Positions 1 to 12,965 of a stretch of 64,000 nucleotides of DNA are shown here, piece after piece. Under the pieces are notes generated by a model. That model did not search any database. It was not told the DNA's origin and saw only the letters and a program-made list of their open reading frames with translations. The translations under genes and the position numbers were made by a program. Location of the stretch: positions 1-64,000 of the forward strand of contig CAMDEX010000001.1 in NCBI GenBank assembly GCA_945897075.1, written 5' to 3'. Origin of the DNA: Litorilinea aerophila (GTDB lineage Bacteria; Chloroflexota; Anaerolineae; Caldilineales; Caldilineaceae). Every line of letters starts with the position of its first letter. Within the stretch, counting starts at the first letter, position 1.

Positions 1-198
1 ACAATAATTGGAGTCCAGACCGCTCCCATACAGTACCTGCTCTTGTAAAAGGTGGTGATGCTCAATCTCTCTGCTATTCAGTTGTTAATCTGCAAAAAAG
101 CATCGACTGTTGGACCCTGCATGACTATTTTTTCAAGACTCTCTATACATTGGCGCTTCGAGTGAGACAATATGTGAGTCCAGAGAAAAAAGGGAATT

Positions 199-292
199 CT
201 ACCACGGAGTCGCGGAGTTCGCGGAGAAAACGCGGAGGAATTTAGGAGAAAATCTCCACGTGCCTGCGCGCTCCCCGCGACTCCGCGGTGTG
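199..292. repeat. Imperfect inverted repeat, arms of the type ACCACGGAGTCGCGGAG / CTCC..CGCGACTCCGCGGTG
   Basis: Read directly: 'ctaccacggagtcgcggagttcgcggag' and 'ctccccgcgactccgcggtg'. Confidence 0.6.
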
Positions 293-420
293 TTCTTTGG
301 CTTTTTTGGAATAGAGTCATTCTGTGATTTGACAGCAGCGGCAAAGTGGAGTAAATTAACAGGTATCCCCCCCAGGGGGGATGGGGTTTTGTGGAGACGG
401 AGAATCAGAAAGGAGAAGCG

Positions 421-699
421 ATGGACGATGCGACCCGCAAAGCTGTGGCACGGCGACTGGCCAGTGCGGCCGGCCACGTCAAAGGCATCGAGCGGATGGT
501 GGAGGAAGACACCTACTGTATCGACGTCATCAAACAGATTCAGGCTGTGCAGGCCGCGCTCAGTAAAGTCAGCGCGCTCATTCTGGACAACCATCTGCGC
601 ACCTGCGTCACCGCCGCCATCCAGGGCGACGACGCAGCCGAACGGGAGGCCGTCCTCCACGAGATTACCAGTGTGTTTGATCTGTCGAGTAAGAGCTGA
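421..699 (+). CDS. csoR: CsoR/RcnR-type metal-sensitive transcriptional repressor (DUF156)
   Basis: RRLASAAGHVKGIERMVEEDTYCIDVIKQIQAVQAAL...NHLRTCV, with the C-H-C metal ligand pattern; adjacent to HMA protein and CopA. Start moved to ATG 421. Confidence 0.88.
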   Translation: MDDATRKAVARRLASAAGHVKGIERMVEEDTYCIDVIKQIQAVQAALSKVSALILDNHLRTCVTAAIQGDDAAEREAVLHEITSVFDLSSKS

Positions 700-704
700 C
701 GAAG

Positions 705-785
705 GACCGCAGACCGCAGACCGCAGACCGCAGACCGCAGACGATGTAAGCCGCTCATCCGCCGTCCGCCGTCCGCTGTCCGCCG
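705..785. repeat. Heptamer arrays (GACCGCA x5 at 705-739; TCCGCCG-type x4 at 758-785)
   Basis: Counted in the sequence; intergenic between csoR and the HMA gene. Confidence 0.85.
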
Positions 786-838
786 TCTTCTCCCCGTCGT
801 CAACCCAACAATCATTTCCAATCGAAAGGACAACCGCA

Positions 839-1042
839 ATGACCACCAAGACATTTGTCGTTCCCAACATTAGCTGCAACCACTGCACCCACACTGTCCA
901 GAGCGAACTCAGCGACCTGGCCGGCGTCAAGTCCGTCGCCGCCGATGTGGAAACCCGCCAGGTCACTGTCGCCTGGGACGAACCCGCCAATTGGCAAAAG
1001 ATCGAAGCGTTGTTGAAGGAAATCAACTACGCGCCAGCGTAA
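839..1042 (+). CDS. copZ: Heavy-metal-associated (HMA) domain copper chaperone
   Basis: MTTKTFVVPNISCNHCTHTVQSEL..., a CxxC HMA motif; between csoR and copA. Confidence 0.85.
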   Translation: MTTKTFVVPNISCNHCTHTVQSELSDLAGVKSVAADVETRQVTVAWDEPANWQKIEALLKEINYAPA

Positions 1043-1147
1043 AGAGGAAGGGATGACAAGAGGAAGGGAGGGCGGCTGTTCGTCCTCCCTTCCTCCCTTC
1101 CTCCCTTCACCCCCTCACCCTGTCAGATAGAACGAGGAGCAATCACC

Positions 1148-3667
1148 GTGTCCGCAACCACCACCACCCGCCAACTCACCGTTCCCGTTATTGGGATGAC
1201 CTGCGCCAACTGCGTGGCGTCGGTGGAGCGCAACAGCAAAAAGGCCAGCGGCGTGGCGGAAGCTGCGGTCAACTTTGCCACCGAAAAGCTGACCATCAGC
1301 TACGACCCGGCCATTCAGAAACCCAGAGAGGTGTTGGCCGATGTGATGGCCCGCGTGGAAAAGGCGGGTTATCACATCCCCACCGCCGATATTGAACTGC
1401 CCATCACCGGTATGACCTGCGCCAACTGCGTGGCGACCGTCGAGCGCACCCTCAACCGGCTGGAAGGGGTGGTGGAAGCGACAGTCAACTTTGCCAACGA
1501 AAAGGCCAGCGTGCGCTACATCCCCGGCACAATTGATCGGGGCGAGATGGCCGCGGCTGTGCGCAAGGCCGGTTACGATGTGGTGGAGGTAGCCGAGGGC
1601 GAGGAGGCCGAAGATGCCGAAGCCGCAGCCCGCGCCGCCGAAATTCACCACCAGTGGACGCGGCTGATCGTCGGTATTGTCTTCAGCGCACCGCTCTTTC
1701 TCTTTAGTATGGCCCGCGATGTGGGTTTTCTCGGCCACTGGGCGCACGACGCCTGGGTGAATTGGCTCTTCCTGGCTTTGGCCACACCCGTCCAATTCTA
1801 CGTGGGCTGGGATTATTACACCGGCGCTTACAAAAGCCTGCGCAACGGCAGCGCCAATATGGATGTGTTGGTGGCAATGGGTTCGTCCGTGGCCTATCTC
1901 TACAGCCTGGCCGTCCTCATCGCCCAAACGTTAGGCAGCAGTGCGCTGGGCACGCACGTCTACTTCGAGACCTCCGCCGTCATTATCACACTGATTGTGC
2001 TGGGCAAATTGCTGGAAGCCCAGGCCAAAGGCCAGACCAGCGCAGCCATCAAAAAGTTGATGGGTTTGCAGGCCAAGACCGCCCGTGTCGTGCGCGGCGG
2101 GGAAGAGATGGACATTCCGATTGCCGCTGTGATCGTCGGCGACCGGGTGATTGTGCGCCCCGGCGAAAAAATTCCTGTGGATGGCGTCGTCGTCTCCGGC
2201 GCGTCGTCGGTGGACGAAAGTATGCTGACCGGCGAGAGCCTGCCCGTCTCCAAAGCTGTGGGAGACAAAGTGATCGGCGCGACGCTCAACAAACAGGGGC
2301 TGCTCCACTTTGCGGCGACGGCTGTCGGACGCCAGACCGCCCTGGCCCAGATCATCAAATTGGTGGAACAGGCCCAGGGCAGCAAAGCGCCCATCCAGCG
2401 CATTGTGGATCAGGTCTCTGGCTACTTTGTGCCCGCGGTGATTGGGCTGGCAGTGCTGACTTTTGTCGTCTGGTACTTTGCCGGCGCTGGCTTTGTGCCT
2501 GCTCTGCTAAGGCTGATCGCTGTGCTGGTCATCGCCTGTCCCTGTGCAATGGGGCTGGCAACCCCCACCTCCATTATGGTGGGCGTGGGCAAAGGCGCGG
2601 AGAACGGTATCCTCTTCAAAAACAGCGCGGCCCTGGAACAGGCCCACAAGCTGGATGTAATTGTGCTGGACAAGACGGGCACGATCACGCGCGGCGAACC
2701 TTCGGTGACGGATGTGATAGTGGGACAGGCGACTGGGGACTGGAGACTGGGCGGTGACCCGCTCCCCAATCCCCAATCTCCAATCTCCAATCTCCTCTAT
2801 CTGGCCGCTTCGGCGGAGCGCGGATCGGAGCATCCGCTGGGCGAGGCGATTGTGCGCGCGGCCAAAGAGCGGGGGCTGGCCCTGGCCGAGCCGAACGACT
2901 TCCAGGCCATCGCCGGTCATGGCATCGGGGCAACGGTAGACGGACACGCGCTGCTGCTGGGCAATCTGCGTCTGATGGAGCGGGAGCAGGTGGGGTTGAA
3001 CGGTCTCGGCCCAAAAGCGGCCAAGTTGCAGGAAGAGGCCAAGACCGTTATGTGGCTGGCTGTGGATGGGCAGGCCGCCGCGCTGATCGGCGTGGCCGAC
3101 ACCGTACGCGAGGGGTCAAAAGAGGCGATTGCCGCCTTGCGTAAACTGGGCTTGCAGGTGGCAATGCTCACCGGCGACAACCAGGCCACTGCCCAAGCCA
3201 TCGCCGCGCAGGTTGGCATAGACCGGGTCTTTGCCGAAGTGTTGCCCGGTGACAAAGCCCAGCACGTAGCCGCACTGCAGAAGGAGGGCTACCGGGTGGC
3301 GATGGTGGGTGACGGCATCAACGACGCGCCCGCCCTGGCCCAGGCCGACGTGGGCATTGCCATCGGCACAGGGACAGACGTGGCGATGGAAACGGCAGAT
3401 GTGACGCTGATGCGCGGCGACCTGCGCAGCGTGCCCCAGGCCATCGCCCTCTCCAAAGCGACGATGCGCAACATCCGCCAGAATCTGGTCTGGGCCTTTG
3501 GCTACAATGTGGCGCTGCTCCCGATTGCCGCCGGCATTTTGGCCCCCTTCGCCTGGGCACCCGACTTTCTGCAACAGTTACACCCGATTTTGGCCGCGGG
3601 CGCAATGGCCTTCAGCAGCATCAGCGTCGTCAGCAACGCGCTGCGTCTGCGGCGGGTGAGGGTATAG
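1148..3667 (+). CDS. copA: Copper-translocating P1B-type ATPase with two N-terminal HMA domains
   Basis: Two [11 protein letters not shown] motifs, CPC ([13 protein letters not shown]), [25 protein letters not shown]. Confidence 0.95.
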   Translation: MSATTTTRQLTVPVIGMTCANCVASVERNSKKASGVAEAAVNFATEKLTISYDPAIQKPREVLADVMARVEKAGYHIPTADIELPITGMTCANCVATVERTLNRLEGVVEATVNFANEKASVRYIPGTIDRGEMAAAVRKAGYDVVEVAEGEEAEDAEAAARAAEIHHQWTRLIVGIVFSAPLFLFSMARDVGFLGHWAHDAWVNWLFLALATPVQFYVGWDYYTGAYKSLRNGSANMDVLVAMGSSVAYLYSLAVLIAQTLGSSALGTHVYFETSAVIITLIVLGKLLEAQAKGQTSAAIKKLMGLQAKTARVVRGGEEMDIPIAAVIVGDRVIVRPGEKIPVDGVVVSGASSVDESMLTGESLPVSKAVGDKVIGATLNKQGLLHFAATAVGRQTALAQIIKLVEQAQGSKAPIQRIVDQVSGYFVPAVIGLAVLTFVVWYFAGAGFVPALLRLIAVLVIACPCAMGLATPTSIMVGVGKGAENGILFKNSAALEQAHKLDVIVLDKTGTITRGEPSVTDVIVGQATGDWRLGGDPLPNPQSPISNLLYLAASAERGSEHPLGEAIVRAAKERGLALAEPNDFQAIAGHGIGATVDGHALLLGNLRLMEREQVGLNGLGPKAAKLQEEAKTVMWLAVDGQAAALIGVADTVREGSKEAIAALRKLGLQVAMLTGDNQATAQAIAAQVGIDRVFAEVLPGDKAQHVAALQKEGYRVAMVGDGINDAPALAQADVGIAIGTGTDVAMETADVTLMRGDLRSVPQAIALSKATMRNIRQNLVWAFGYNVALLPIAAGILAPFAWAPDFLQQLHPILAAGAMAFSSISVVSNALRLRRVRV

Positions 3668-3740
3668 GGTATTGGGGACTGGGGACTGGAGACTGGGGAT
3701 TGTGATATTCCGATCCCCAATCCCCGATCCCCAATCCCTA
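3665..3740. repeat. Inverted heptamer arrays (GGGGACT/GGGGATT arm; CCCCAATCCCCGATCC arm) at the 3' end of copA
   Basis: 'ggggact ggggact ggagact ggggatt' facing 'gatccccaatccccgatccccaatcccc'-type units. Confidence 0.85.
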
Positions 3741-3860
3741 TTTCTCTCATATTTTTTATAATAATTGACACCACCGCGCAGTGTATGATATACTTCGTAC
3801 TCGATGGCGCTTCCCAGTCGCCGATCTCCAGTCTCCAGTCGCTATTTCAGGTTAGGACAG

Positions 3861-4523
3861 ATGGTTCGCAAGCGTATTCTGGATATTCTAAAGCGGCGCA
3901 AGCAGGCGACAGTAGAGGAACTGGCGCTCCAATTGGAGATGGCTCCGGTTTCTGTGCGCTATCACTTGGATATTCTGCAGGGCGACAATCTGATCGAAGT
4001 GGGCAAAATGGAACGGGAAGGCAGCGTTGGCCGCCCCAAACAGGTCTATCGGCTGACCGGCGAGGCATCTGATTACTTCCCCGACAATTTCGCCGGGTTG
4101 ACCAACGGCCTGCTGCGCCAGATGAAGGGGCTGCTGCCCACAGAACAGGTACAGTCAGCCTTTTGCTGTCTGGCCCAGGAGATGTCCCGCGAGTTGATCG
4201 GCGGATTGGTCGCCAACGAAAGCATTTCCCAGCGTATGGGCCGGGTGGTGGACTTTCTCAACGAGCGGGGCTATTTTGCCCGCTGGGAAGAAGAGGCGAG
4301 CGGCCAAAGCGCGTTGCTCCACACTTCCAACTGTCCTTATGCAGGCGTGGCTGAACATCACAGAGAACTGTGCGCCATGGATCTGGAATTGATGCACAAT
4401 CTCACCGGCAAGCAGTGCGAACGGCTCTTCTCCCTGGCCGATAAGGGCAATGCCTGCACCTATCGCTTTCTCATCGGCGAGGGCGTGCTGGAACGAGTCA
4501 GCAGCAAAATCGAATTTTCCTAA
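3861..4523 (+). CDS. SufR-like Fe-S cluster-containing winged-helix transcriptional regulator
   Basis: N-terminal HTH (MVRKRILDILKRRKQATVEELALQLEMAPVSVRYHLDIL) and C-terminal CX12CX14CX12C (NCPY..ELCAMD..GKQC..GNAC). Confidence 0.75.
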   Translation: MVRKRILDILKRRKQATVEELALQLEMAPVSVRYHLDILQGDNLIEVGKMEREGSVGRPKQVYRLTGEASDYFPDNFAGLTNGLLRQMKGLLPTEQVQSAFCCLAQEMSRELIGGLVANESISQRMGRVVDFLNERGYFARWEEEASGQSALLHTSNCPYAGVAEHHRELCAMDLELMHNLTGKQCERLFSLADKGNACTYRFLIGEGVLERVSSKIEFS

Positions 4524-4554
4524 AAACTGAGTTTCTGGCAGAAACTCAGTTTTT
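4522..4554 (+). terminator. Intrinsic-terminator-like hairpin directly after the regulator stop codon
   Basis: Perfect 15-bp stem AAAAACTGAGTTTCT-ggc-AGAAACTCAGTTTTT. Confidence 0.8.
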
Positions 4555-4583
4555 GGCAGCTTCCTCCGGGGGCAACGAAAACT

Positions 4584-5711
<1,128 letters not shown>

Positions 5712-5716
5712 AGAAA

Positions 5717-5779
5717 GTAATCAGTAATCAGTTATCAGCCGAACTCGATGATTACTGTTCACTGTTCACTGTTCACTGA
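5717..5779. repeat. Heptamer arrays (AATCAGT-type and ACTGTTC x3)
   Basis: 'agtaatcagtaatcagttatcag' and 'actgttcactgttcactgttcactgat'. Confidence 0.75.
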
Positions 5780-5830
5780 TGGTATAATCGTGCCACCTAT
5801 TCTTTTTCTAGTTTTCAAGGAGACAGAGCA

Positions 5831-6229
5831 ATGGAAATGGTTTTGACCGAAACCCAAACTGCGATTACGTTGACCCAGACCGCCGCCCAGAAGTTGGGCG
5901 TGATTCTGGACCAGAAGGGCGTGAAGGCGACCCATGCGCTGCGCGTCTTTGTCAAAGGCGGCGGCTGCGGCGGTATGCAGTACGGCATGACCTTTGATGA
6001 CAACATCCAGGAAAGCGATGAAGTCTACACCCAGCACGGCATGCGTGTGGTGGTGGACCCGACGAGTATGTTCTACATCAACGGGGCCAGCATTGACTAC
6101 ATTGACAATCTGATGGGCGGCGGCTTCCACATCGAGAACCCGAACGCTACCAGCTCCTGCGGTTGCGGCAGCAGCTTCCGCACGGCCAACAGCCCAGCGG
6201 GCGCGGCTGGCGGCGGTTGCGGCCACTAA
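5831..6229 (+). CDS. HesB/IscA-family iron-sulfur cluster insertion protein (ErpA-like)
   Basis: RVFVKGGGCGGMQYGMTFDD ... NATSSCGCGSSF. Confidence 0.9.
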   Translation: MEMVLTETQTAITLTQTAAQKLGVILDQKGVKATHALRVFVKGGGCGGMQYGMTFDDNIQESDEVYTQHGMRVVVDPTSMFYINGASIDYIDNLMGGGFHIENPNATSSCGCGSSFRTANSPAGAAGGGCGH

Positions 6230-6420
6230 GCCAACCCATCTGCCCTGAAAATAGCGACTGGGGATCGGCGACTGGGAATTGCGGTCCGCCATCTGCTGTC
6301 CCAATTTTCATTGCTGATTGTGCCCCGCTCGGCATAGACACCGATCAGAGAAAGCAGGAGGCGAGGGCTGGTGAACGCCCTCGCCTTCCTTTTGCGCCAA
6401 GCAACAGCGGACGCGGACAA

Positions 6421-6453
6421 AATCCGTAAATTCCGTAATCCGTGTTCTTTTTA
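6421..6453. repeat. Dispersed ~35-40 nt repeat AATCCGTAAATTCYGTNATCCGTGTTCT (copy 1)
   Basis: Same word in either orientation near 37847, 44282, 59598 and 61785. Confidence 0.75.
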
Positions 6454-6467
6454 GGACAGAGTGGGGT

Positions 6468-6866
6468 ATGCCAACACGCGTCTACACCCTAAGCGAAGCC
6501 CGTAAAGCGCTGCCCCACGTCAAGCGTTTGATGGGGGAGATTCAGACGGCGCGGGCCGAGATTTTGCGTCTGCGCCCGGAAGCCTGGCCGGCCCTGCGCA
6601 AAGCCGCCGCCAATGGGGGCAATGTGGCCGCGGGTCAACTGCTGGCCCACTTTGCGCGTCTGGAAGCAGGCGTGAAGGGCATCGGTCAGTTGGGCGTGGT
6701 CGTGAAGGACGTGGACAGCGGGCTGGTGGATTTTCTGGCCCGGCGCAGGGGCAAAGAGGTCTACATCTGTTGGCGCTACGGCGAGGCAGAATTGGTCTAC
6801 TGGCACGACATTGAAGCCGGTTTTGCCGGGCGGCAGATGATTCGAGAGGCAGATTTTGAGGCGTGA
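6468..6866 (+). CDS. DUF2203-family protein
   Basis: YTLSEARKALPHVKRLM ... GLVDFLARRRGKEVYICWRYGEAELVYWHDIEAGFAGR. Confidence 0.75.
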   Translation: MPTRVYTLSEARKALPHVKRLMGEIQTARAEILRLRPEAWPALRKAAANGGNVAAGQLLAHFARLEAGVKGIGQLGVVVKDVDSGLVDFLARRRGKEVYICWRYGEAELVYWHDIEAGFAGRQMIREADFEA

Positions 6867-6942
6867 TGCGTGAAACGTGAGGGTATGTCACGCGAACTCA
6901 CACTTCACGCATCACCTATTCTGTGAAAAAAGGACTGTTCTG

Positions 6943-7227
6943 ATGACTGCAACTGCGCCACTGACTCTGCGCATCCAGCAGGTACTGGACGGATACCGCC
7001 CTACGCTCTATCGGGATGGCGGCGATGTCCAACTGTTGAAGGTGGACGAGAAAGGCATCGCCCACGTCAAAATGCTCGGCGCGTGCATTGATTGCCCCAT
7101 CAGCCTGCTCACAATGAAGCTGGGCATCCAGCGCCTGCTCAAAGAAAATTTCGCCGAGATTACCGGTGTGTACGCCATCACCGATCTGGACATTTCGGCG
7201 CTCTACAACCGACCCGTCCCGGGATAG
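6943..7227 (+). CDS. NifU C-terminal-domain Fe-S scaffold protein
   Basis: YRPTLYRDGGDVQLLKV...GACIDCPISLLTMKLGIQRLLKE (CxxC). Confidence 0.85.
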   Translation: MTATAPLTLRIQQVLDGYRPTLYRDGGDVQLLKVDEKGIAHVKMLGACIDCPISLLTMKLGIQRLLKENFAEITGVYAITDLDISALYNRPVPG

Positions 7228-7228
7228 T

Positions 7229-7335
7229 AGGGAATGGGGATTGGGATATTGGGGGATTGGGATATTGGATAGTACGTAGGCGTGGTCCTAATATCCCAAT
7301 CCCTAATCCCCGTTCCCCACTCTCCACTCCCCATT
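7229..7335. repeat. Facing heptamer-rich arms (GGGGATTGGGATATTGG... / ...AATATCCCAATCCCTAATCCCC)
   Basis: Read directly in the intergenic region. Confidence 0.75.
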
Positions 7336-7351
7336 TTTTCGAGGTTTTTCC

Positions 7352-7711
7352 ATGCCCAATCCCTACGGCGCGCCGGAAATCGGCGTGCAAGAAGTCTCTG
7401 ACAAGATTGACAGCGGCGAGAAGTTCATTCTGTTGGATGTGCGCGAACGCCACGAATTGGCCCAGGCTTCCTTTGCCGAGGGCACGTTTGAGCTTGTCCC
7501 GCTCAGTGAATTGGCCCAAAAGAAGCTGGACGCGCTGACGCCACCGCTTCTGGACAAAGACGCTGAAATCGTTGCTTTCTGTCACAAAGGCGTGCGCAGC
7601 GCACAGGTGACAATGTGGCTGAAGCAGCAGGGCTGGACGAATGTGCTGAGTATGGCCGGCGGTATCGACGCCTGGGCCAAGCAGATTGATCCGGATGTGG
7701 GGATGTATTAG
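7352..7711 (+). CDS. Rhodanese-domain protein
   Basis: FILLDVRERHE...EIVAFCHKGVRSAQVTMWLKQQGWTNVLSMAGGIDAW. Confidence 0.92.
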   Translation: MPNPYGAPEIGVQEVSDKIDSGEKFILLDVRERHELAQASFAEGTFELVPLSELAQKKLDALTPPLLDKDAEIVAFCHKGVRSAQVTMWLKQQGWTNVLSMAGGIDAWAKQIDPDVGMY

Positions 7712-7797
7712 CGAGTTGCGAATCACTTTTGGAGACATAGCCGGAGATACACAGTTCTGCGAGATTTTGGGTTAGTAGAAGCTGATGGAGGCGATCA

Positions 7798-8022
7798 GTG
7801 ATTCAAATACCAGAGACACAAGCAGTCAAAGAGTTCTCGACTTTGCTGAACAAAGTTATCCAGGGTCAGGAAGTTGTGATCATTGGCACAGATGGCAATG
7901 TCTTCAAATTGGTGGCTCTACCTCGCGCACCCAAACCCATCTTTGGAAGCGCTCAGGGGTTTGTAACCATCGGTCCAGATTTCGACGAACCGATAGAGGG
8001 TCTCGAGGAATATTTGCCGTGA
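7798..8022 (+). CDS. Antitoxin-like small protein (Phd/DUF2281-like)
   Basis: AVKEFSTLLNKVIQGQEVVIIGTDGNVFKLVAL; overlaps the next PIN gene. Confidence 0.65.
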   Translation: MIQIPETQAVKEFSTLLNKVIQGQEVVIIGTDGNVFKLVALPRAPKPIFGSAQGFVTIGPDFDEPIEGLEEYLP

Positions 8023-8420
8023 AGCTGCTTCTCGACACCCACGCCTTTTTGTGGTTTATCAGCGGCGATTCCCAACTCAGCGGCTATGCTCGACAACTCA
8101 TCGAGGACGCTGGCAACCAGCGATATCTCAGCATCGTCAGTGTTTGGGAAATCACCATTAAATCCAGTTTGGGGCGATTAGAAGTACCTACTCCGCCGAG
8201 TAGACTGATGAGCGAGTATATTTGGGCCAACGCGATAGAGTTGCTTACTATCACCTCCGAACATCTCGATGTGGTTCATAAACTGCCATATCATCATAAG
8301 GATCCGTTTGATCGACTGATGATTGCGCAAGCCATCCACGAAGATATGACGCTGATTTCGCGAGATGTAGCCTTAAATGCTTACAGCGTCCGCATCGAAT
8401 GGACGGACCGTAAAGAATAA
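8019..8420 (+). CDS. PIN-domain toxin (VapC-type)
   Basis: GTG start at 8019; KLLLDTHAFLWFISGD...SIVSVWEITIKSSLGRL...HHKDPFDRLMIAQAI. Confidence 0.85.
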   Translation: MKLLLDTHAFLWFISGDSQLSGYARQLIEDAGNQRYLSIVSVWEITIKSSLGRLEVPTPPSRLMSEYIWANAIELLTITSEHLDVVHKLPYHHKDPFDRLMIAQAIHEDMTLISRDVALNAYSVRIEWTDRKE

Positions 8421-8608
8421 GAGACGTATGACAACCGTCTGAAACAAGACCGACTAATTTTTATCAAAACTCTTAGAATAATTTGGGCGCTCTTGCCCGC
8501 TGTGATACACTTTTGTTGATTTTGAATCCGCGGAGATCCGCCTTTTCCGCCCAATCCGCGTTCTATTCTACTGAATAGCCCTATTCTTCTGCACAGGAGG
8601 AGACAGCC

Positions 8609-10098
<1,490 letters not shown>

Positions 10099-10099
<1 letters not shown>

Positions 10100-11580
10100 T
10101 GCGAATTATCCTAGCCAGCCCGGAAGCCAAAGTCTGGAGCGCGCGCAAGCACATCCCGTTGGGGCTGGGCTATCTGGCGGCTGTTCTGCGCGAAGCGGGC
10201 CACGACGTCATCATCTACGACGCGGCCATTGAAGATGTGTCGGTTGAATACTATCTGGACATGGCCGAGGAGCAAGGCAATCCTTACAAGCTGATCGGTA
10301 TCACCGCCACAACGCCCCTGATTGTCGATGCCTGGGAGATGGCGGAGGTGGGCAAACGACGCGGGCTGACAACTGTGCTGGGCGGGCCACACCTGACGAT
10401 TATGCCCGAAGAGTCTTTCCAGCCGCCCCACGACGCCTACGTGGACTACGCCTTCAAAGGCGAGGCCGAATACAGCTTTCTGGAACTGGTCAACACGCTG
10501 GAAGCGGGCAAAGAGCCGGGCGTGATTCCGGGCATCCATTTCAAACGGGGCAATGAACTGATAATCAGCCCGGAAAGCCCGATGATCCCGGACTTGGACG
10601 TGCTGCCCTTCCCCGCCCACGACCTCTTCAAAATTGACCGCTATACAAATCTGCAACCCCTCACCGATGGACTGGACACCCAGGCGCGCAGCTTCACAAT
10701 TTTGACCAGCCGCGGCTGCCCGTACAAATGTACCTTCTGCTCCAAACCGGTCACAGGCGACACCTGGCGCGCCCGCTCGGTGGAGAGCGTTGTCCAGGAG
10801 TGGAAGTGGCTGGTCAATGGGCTGGGTGCCACGGAAATCGGCGTCACCGACGACATCTGGAATCTCAAATTGCCGCGCGCCAAGGAGCTTTGCCGTCGTC
10901 TGGTGGAGGAGGGGCTGAGCCACGTGCCCTGGGTGACTGTACACGGCATGAAAGTCAACCACACAGACCTGGAACTCTTCCAGTTGATGAAAGCAGCGGG
11001 CTGTCTGCGCGTGGGCTTCGGCGTGGAAAATGGCGACCCGGATATGTTGCGCAATGTCATCCGCAAGGGGCAGACGCTGGATCAGGTACGCGAAGCCTTC
11101 AAAAATGCCAAAGCCGCGGGTTTGCAGACGATGGGTTTCTTCATTTTTGGGATGCCCGGCGACAACGAAGAAACGATGGAAAAGACGATCCAACTGGCGC
11201 TGGAGCTGGACCCGAAACTGGCGAACTTCCTGCTGGCCGCTCCCTTCCCCGGTACGGTGATGTACGATATGATCAAAGAAGGCGGCGAGATTTTTGCCGA
11301 CAATTGGGGCGATTACGCCATCCACGAGCAGAAGGCCCGCTTCAAAATGAACGAGAATTACGACCCGGACCTGGTGCTGAAGAAGTGGCGGGAAGCCTAC
11401 CGGCGCTTCTACCTCTATCGGCCCGAACGGGTGTGGGAGAAGATGTCAATGGTGGAAAACTGGACGAACCTGCCCAATACGTTCGCCCAGATCAGACGCT
11501 TTTTCATCGGCACTAAAGACCAGTCCGCTCTCGCCGAAGATGCCATCGGTGGATCGACGAAAAAGGCGGTATTGGCGTAA
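10099..11580 (+). CDS. B12-binding-domain radical SAM protein, tandem paralog
   Basis: [47 protein letters not shown]; start overlaps upstream stop (TAATG). Confidence 0.88.
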
Positions 11581-11608
11581 GTTTTGCTGACTGCCACTGC
11601 TATCGAGA

Positions 11609-11646
11609 CGGCCCGCCTGCGCTGGTAGCGGGTGGGCCGTTTTGGT
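11609..11646 (+). terminator. Intrinsic terminator-like hairpin after the radical SAM pair
   Basis: CGGCCC...GGGCCG stem followed by TTTTGGTTT. Confidence 0.65.
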
Positions 11647-11664
11647 TTCAACCTCCTGACAGCA

Positions 11665-11895
11665 ATGAACAACACTCACGACACAAAGTTTGTGGTATGC
11701 CTGCGCAATGATGAGTATCCGGTATCGTTGGAGCGGCACAAAATCTATCAGATACTCCCAGATGAGGATGCCGCACAGGACGGCGATCTGCGCATCATTG
11801 ACGAAAGCGGCGAGGATTATCTCTACCCGCGGACGTGGTTTGCGCCGATCGCATTGCCCGATCAGATCGAGTTTTCATTCCGGCAGACGGCATAA
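11665..11895 (+). CDS. Small conserved hypothetical protein
   Basis: KFVVCLRNDEYPVSLERHKIYQILPDEDAAQDGDLRIIDESGEDYLYP; compact ORF upstream of a YgiT-type gene. Confidence 0.6.
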   Translation: MNNTHDTKFVVCLRNDEYPVSLERHKIYQILPDEDAAQDGDLRIIDESGEDYLYPRTWFAPIALPDQIEFSFRQTA

Positions 11896-11917
11896 CAGAC
11901 AAAATTGTCGAGCCGAA

Positions 11918-12184
11918 ATGACTCAATGCCCAATCTGTGATGAACCGGTCGAGAACAATGACGTGGCGACGCAAGTTTTCCGGCGAGACGGTGTCGTAGT
12001 CACTGTCACCAGTATTCCCGCGGTGAGCGTCTGCCCCCATTGTGGCAATGCCGTGTTGGATTGGGATGTTGCCCAGCAGGTCGAAGATTTGGTGCAGCCG
12101 CTCTTTCGCTGGGCAGAGTCGCATACACTACCCAAGCCGGTTGTCTCTATTACTTTTCCCGAACCGTTGGCGATGGCCGCGTGA
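11918..12184 (+). CDS. YgiT-type zinc-finger protein (MqsA-like antitoxin domain)
   Basis: CPICDEP...VCPHCGNAVLD. Confidence 0.75.
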   Translation: MTQCPICDEPVENNDVATQVFRRDGVVVTVTSIPAVSVCPHCGNAVLDWDVAQQVEDLVQPLFRWAESHTLPKPVVSITFPEPLAMAA

Positions 12185-12199
12185 GAGAAGGAGGGTTCG

Positions 12200-12532
12200 A
12201 TGACAACATTGACGATTGAAGTGCCCGATAGTCTATTGGCGAAGATGGCACGGCAGAACAGACCTATCCAAGAGGTTGTGGTTACACTTCTGGAAGATGC
12301 GTTTGAAAAAGAAGTAGAACCGGTAGCGCCGTTGGCAGTAACCCGCGAGTGGATGATTCAGAGTTTAATCAGCGCTGGGCTGATCCGCGAACCGGGCACG
12401 TGGGATAATCCCGCCGCAAAGGAGTGGCGGAATCTGTCCACGACAGAAAAACGCCGACACTTGGAGGAACGAAAGGCAATGCGGTTTTTGGGATCGCCAG
12501 GAGCCACAGCAGTTCTTGAAGGACGCCGCTAA
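12200..12532 (+). CDS. Antitoxin-like protein (tandem copy 1)
   Basis: MTTLTIEVPDSLLAKMARQNRPIQEVVVTLLEDAF; parallels the protein at 12632. Confidence 0.7.
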   Translation: MTTLTIEVPDSLLAKMARQNRPIQEVVVTLLEDAFEKEVEPVAPLAVTREWMIQSLISAGLIREPGTWDNPAAKEWRNLSTTEKRRHLEERKAMRFLGSPGATAVLEGRR

Positions 12533-12663
12533 TGCTGATTTTCCTGGACAGCAGTGCTTTGGTTAAGTACTACTTGACCGAACGCGGCTCCATATGGGTT
12601 CGGTTGGCGATAGCTACGCAGGAGATTTCCAATGACAACACTGACAATCGAAGTGCCCGATGA
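12532..12663 (+). pseudogene. Truncated PIN-toxin remnant (about 24 toxin-like codons)
   Basis: TAATG overlap; MLIFLDSSALVKYYLTERGSIWVRL aligns with [27 protein letters not shown] of the 12966 toxin, then runs into the next antitoxin start. Confidence 0.8.
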
Positions 12664-12964
12664 TTTGATGACAAAATTGATCCGACAACAACGGCCCATC
12701 CAGGAAGTTGTGATTAATACTTTGGAGAATGTATTTGGCGACGGAGGGGGGATAGCGCCGTCCACAGAACCATCCACTGAGGAAGTGATTCGTCATCTGT
12801 ATCAGATTGGGTTTCTATCAGACCTAGACTCTAGCGATGATCCCATTGCCGATGAGTGGGATGCACTTCCAGATTACGAAAAACAGATGCACCTCCAGGA
12901 AGTAGATGAATTGGTGTTGATGGATTCTGCACTTTCCCATTACATCATCGAAAGTCGCAGATAA
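12632..12964 (+). CDS. Antitoxin-like protein (tandem copy 2)
   Basis: MTTLTIEVPDDLMTKLIRQQRPIQEVVINTLENVF. Confidence 0.7.
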   Translation: MTTLTIEVPDDLMTKLIRQQRPIQEVVINTLENVFGDGGGIAPSTEPSTEEVIRHLYQIGFLSDLDSSDDPIADEWDALPDYEKQMHLQEVDELVLMDSALSHYIIESRR

Positions 12965-12965
12965 C

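Noticed and set aside
260-1042. 260-aa ORF ending in the HMA domain
   Set aside because: The N-terminal portion reads through csoR out of frame and the GACCGCA heptamers; the real start is ATG 839.
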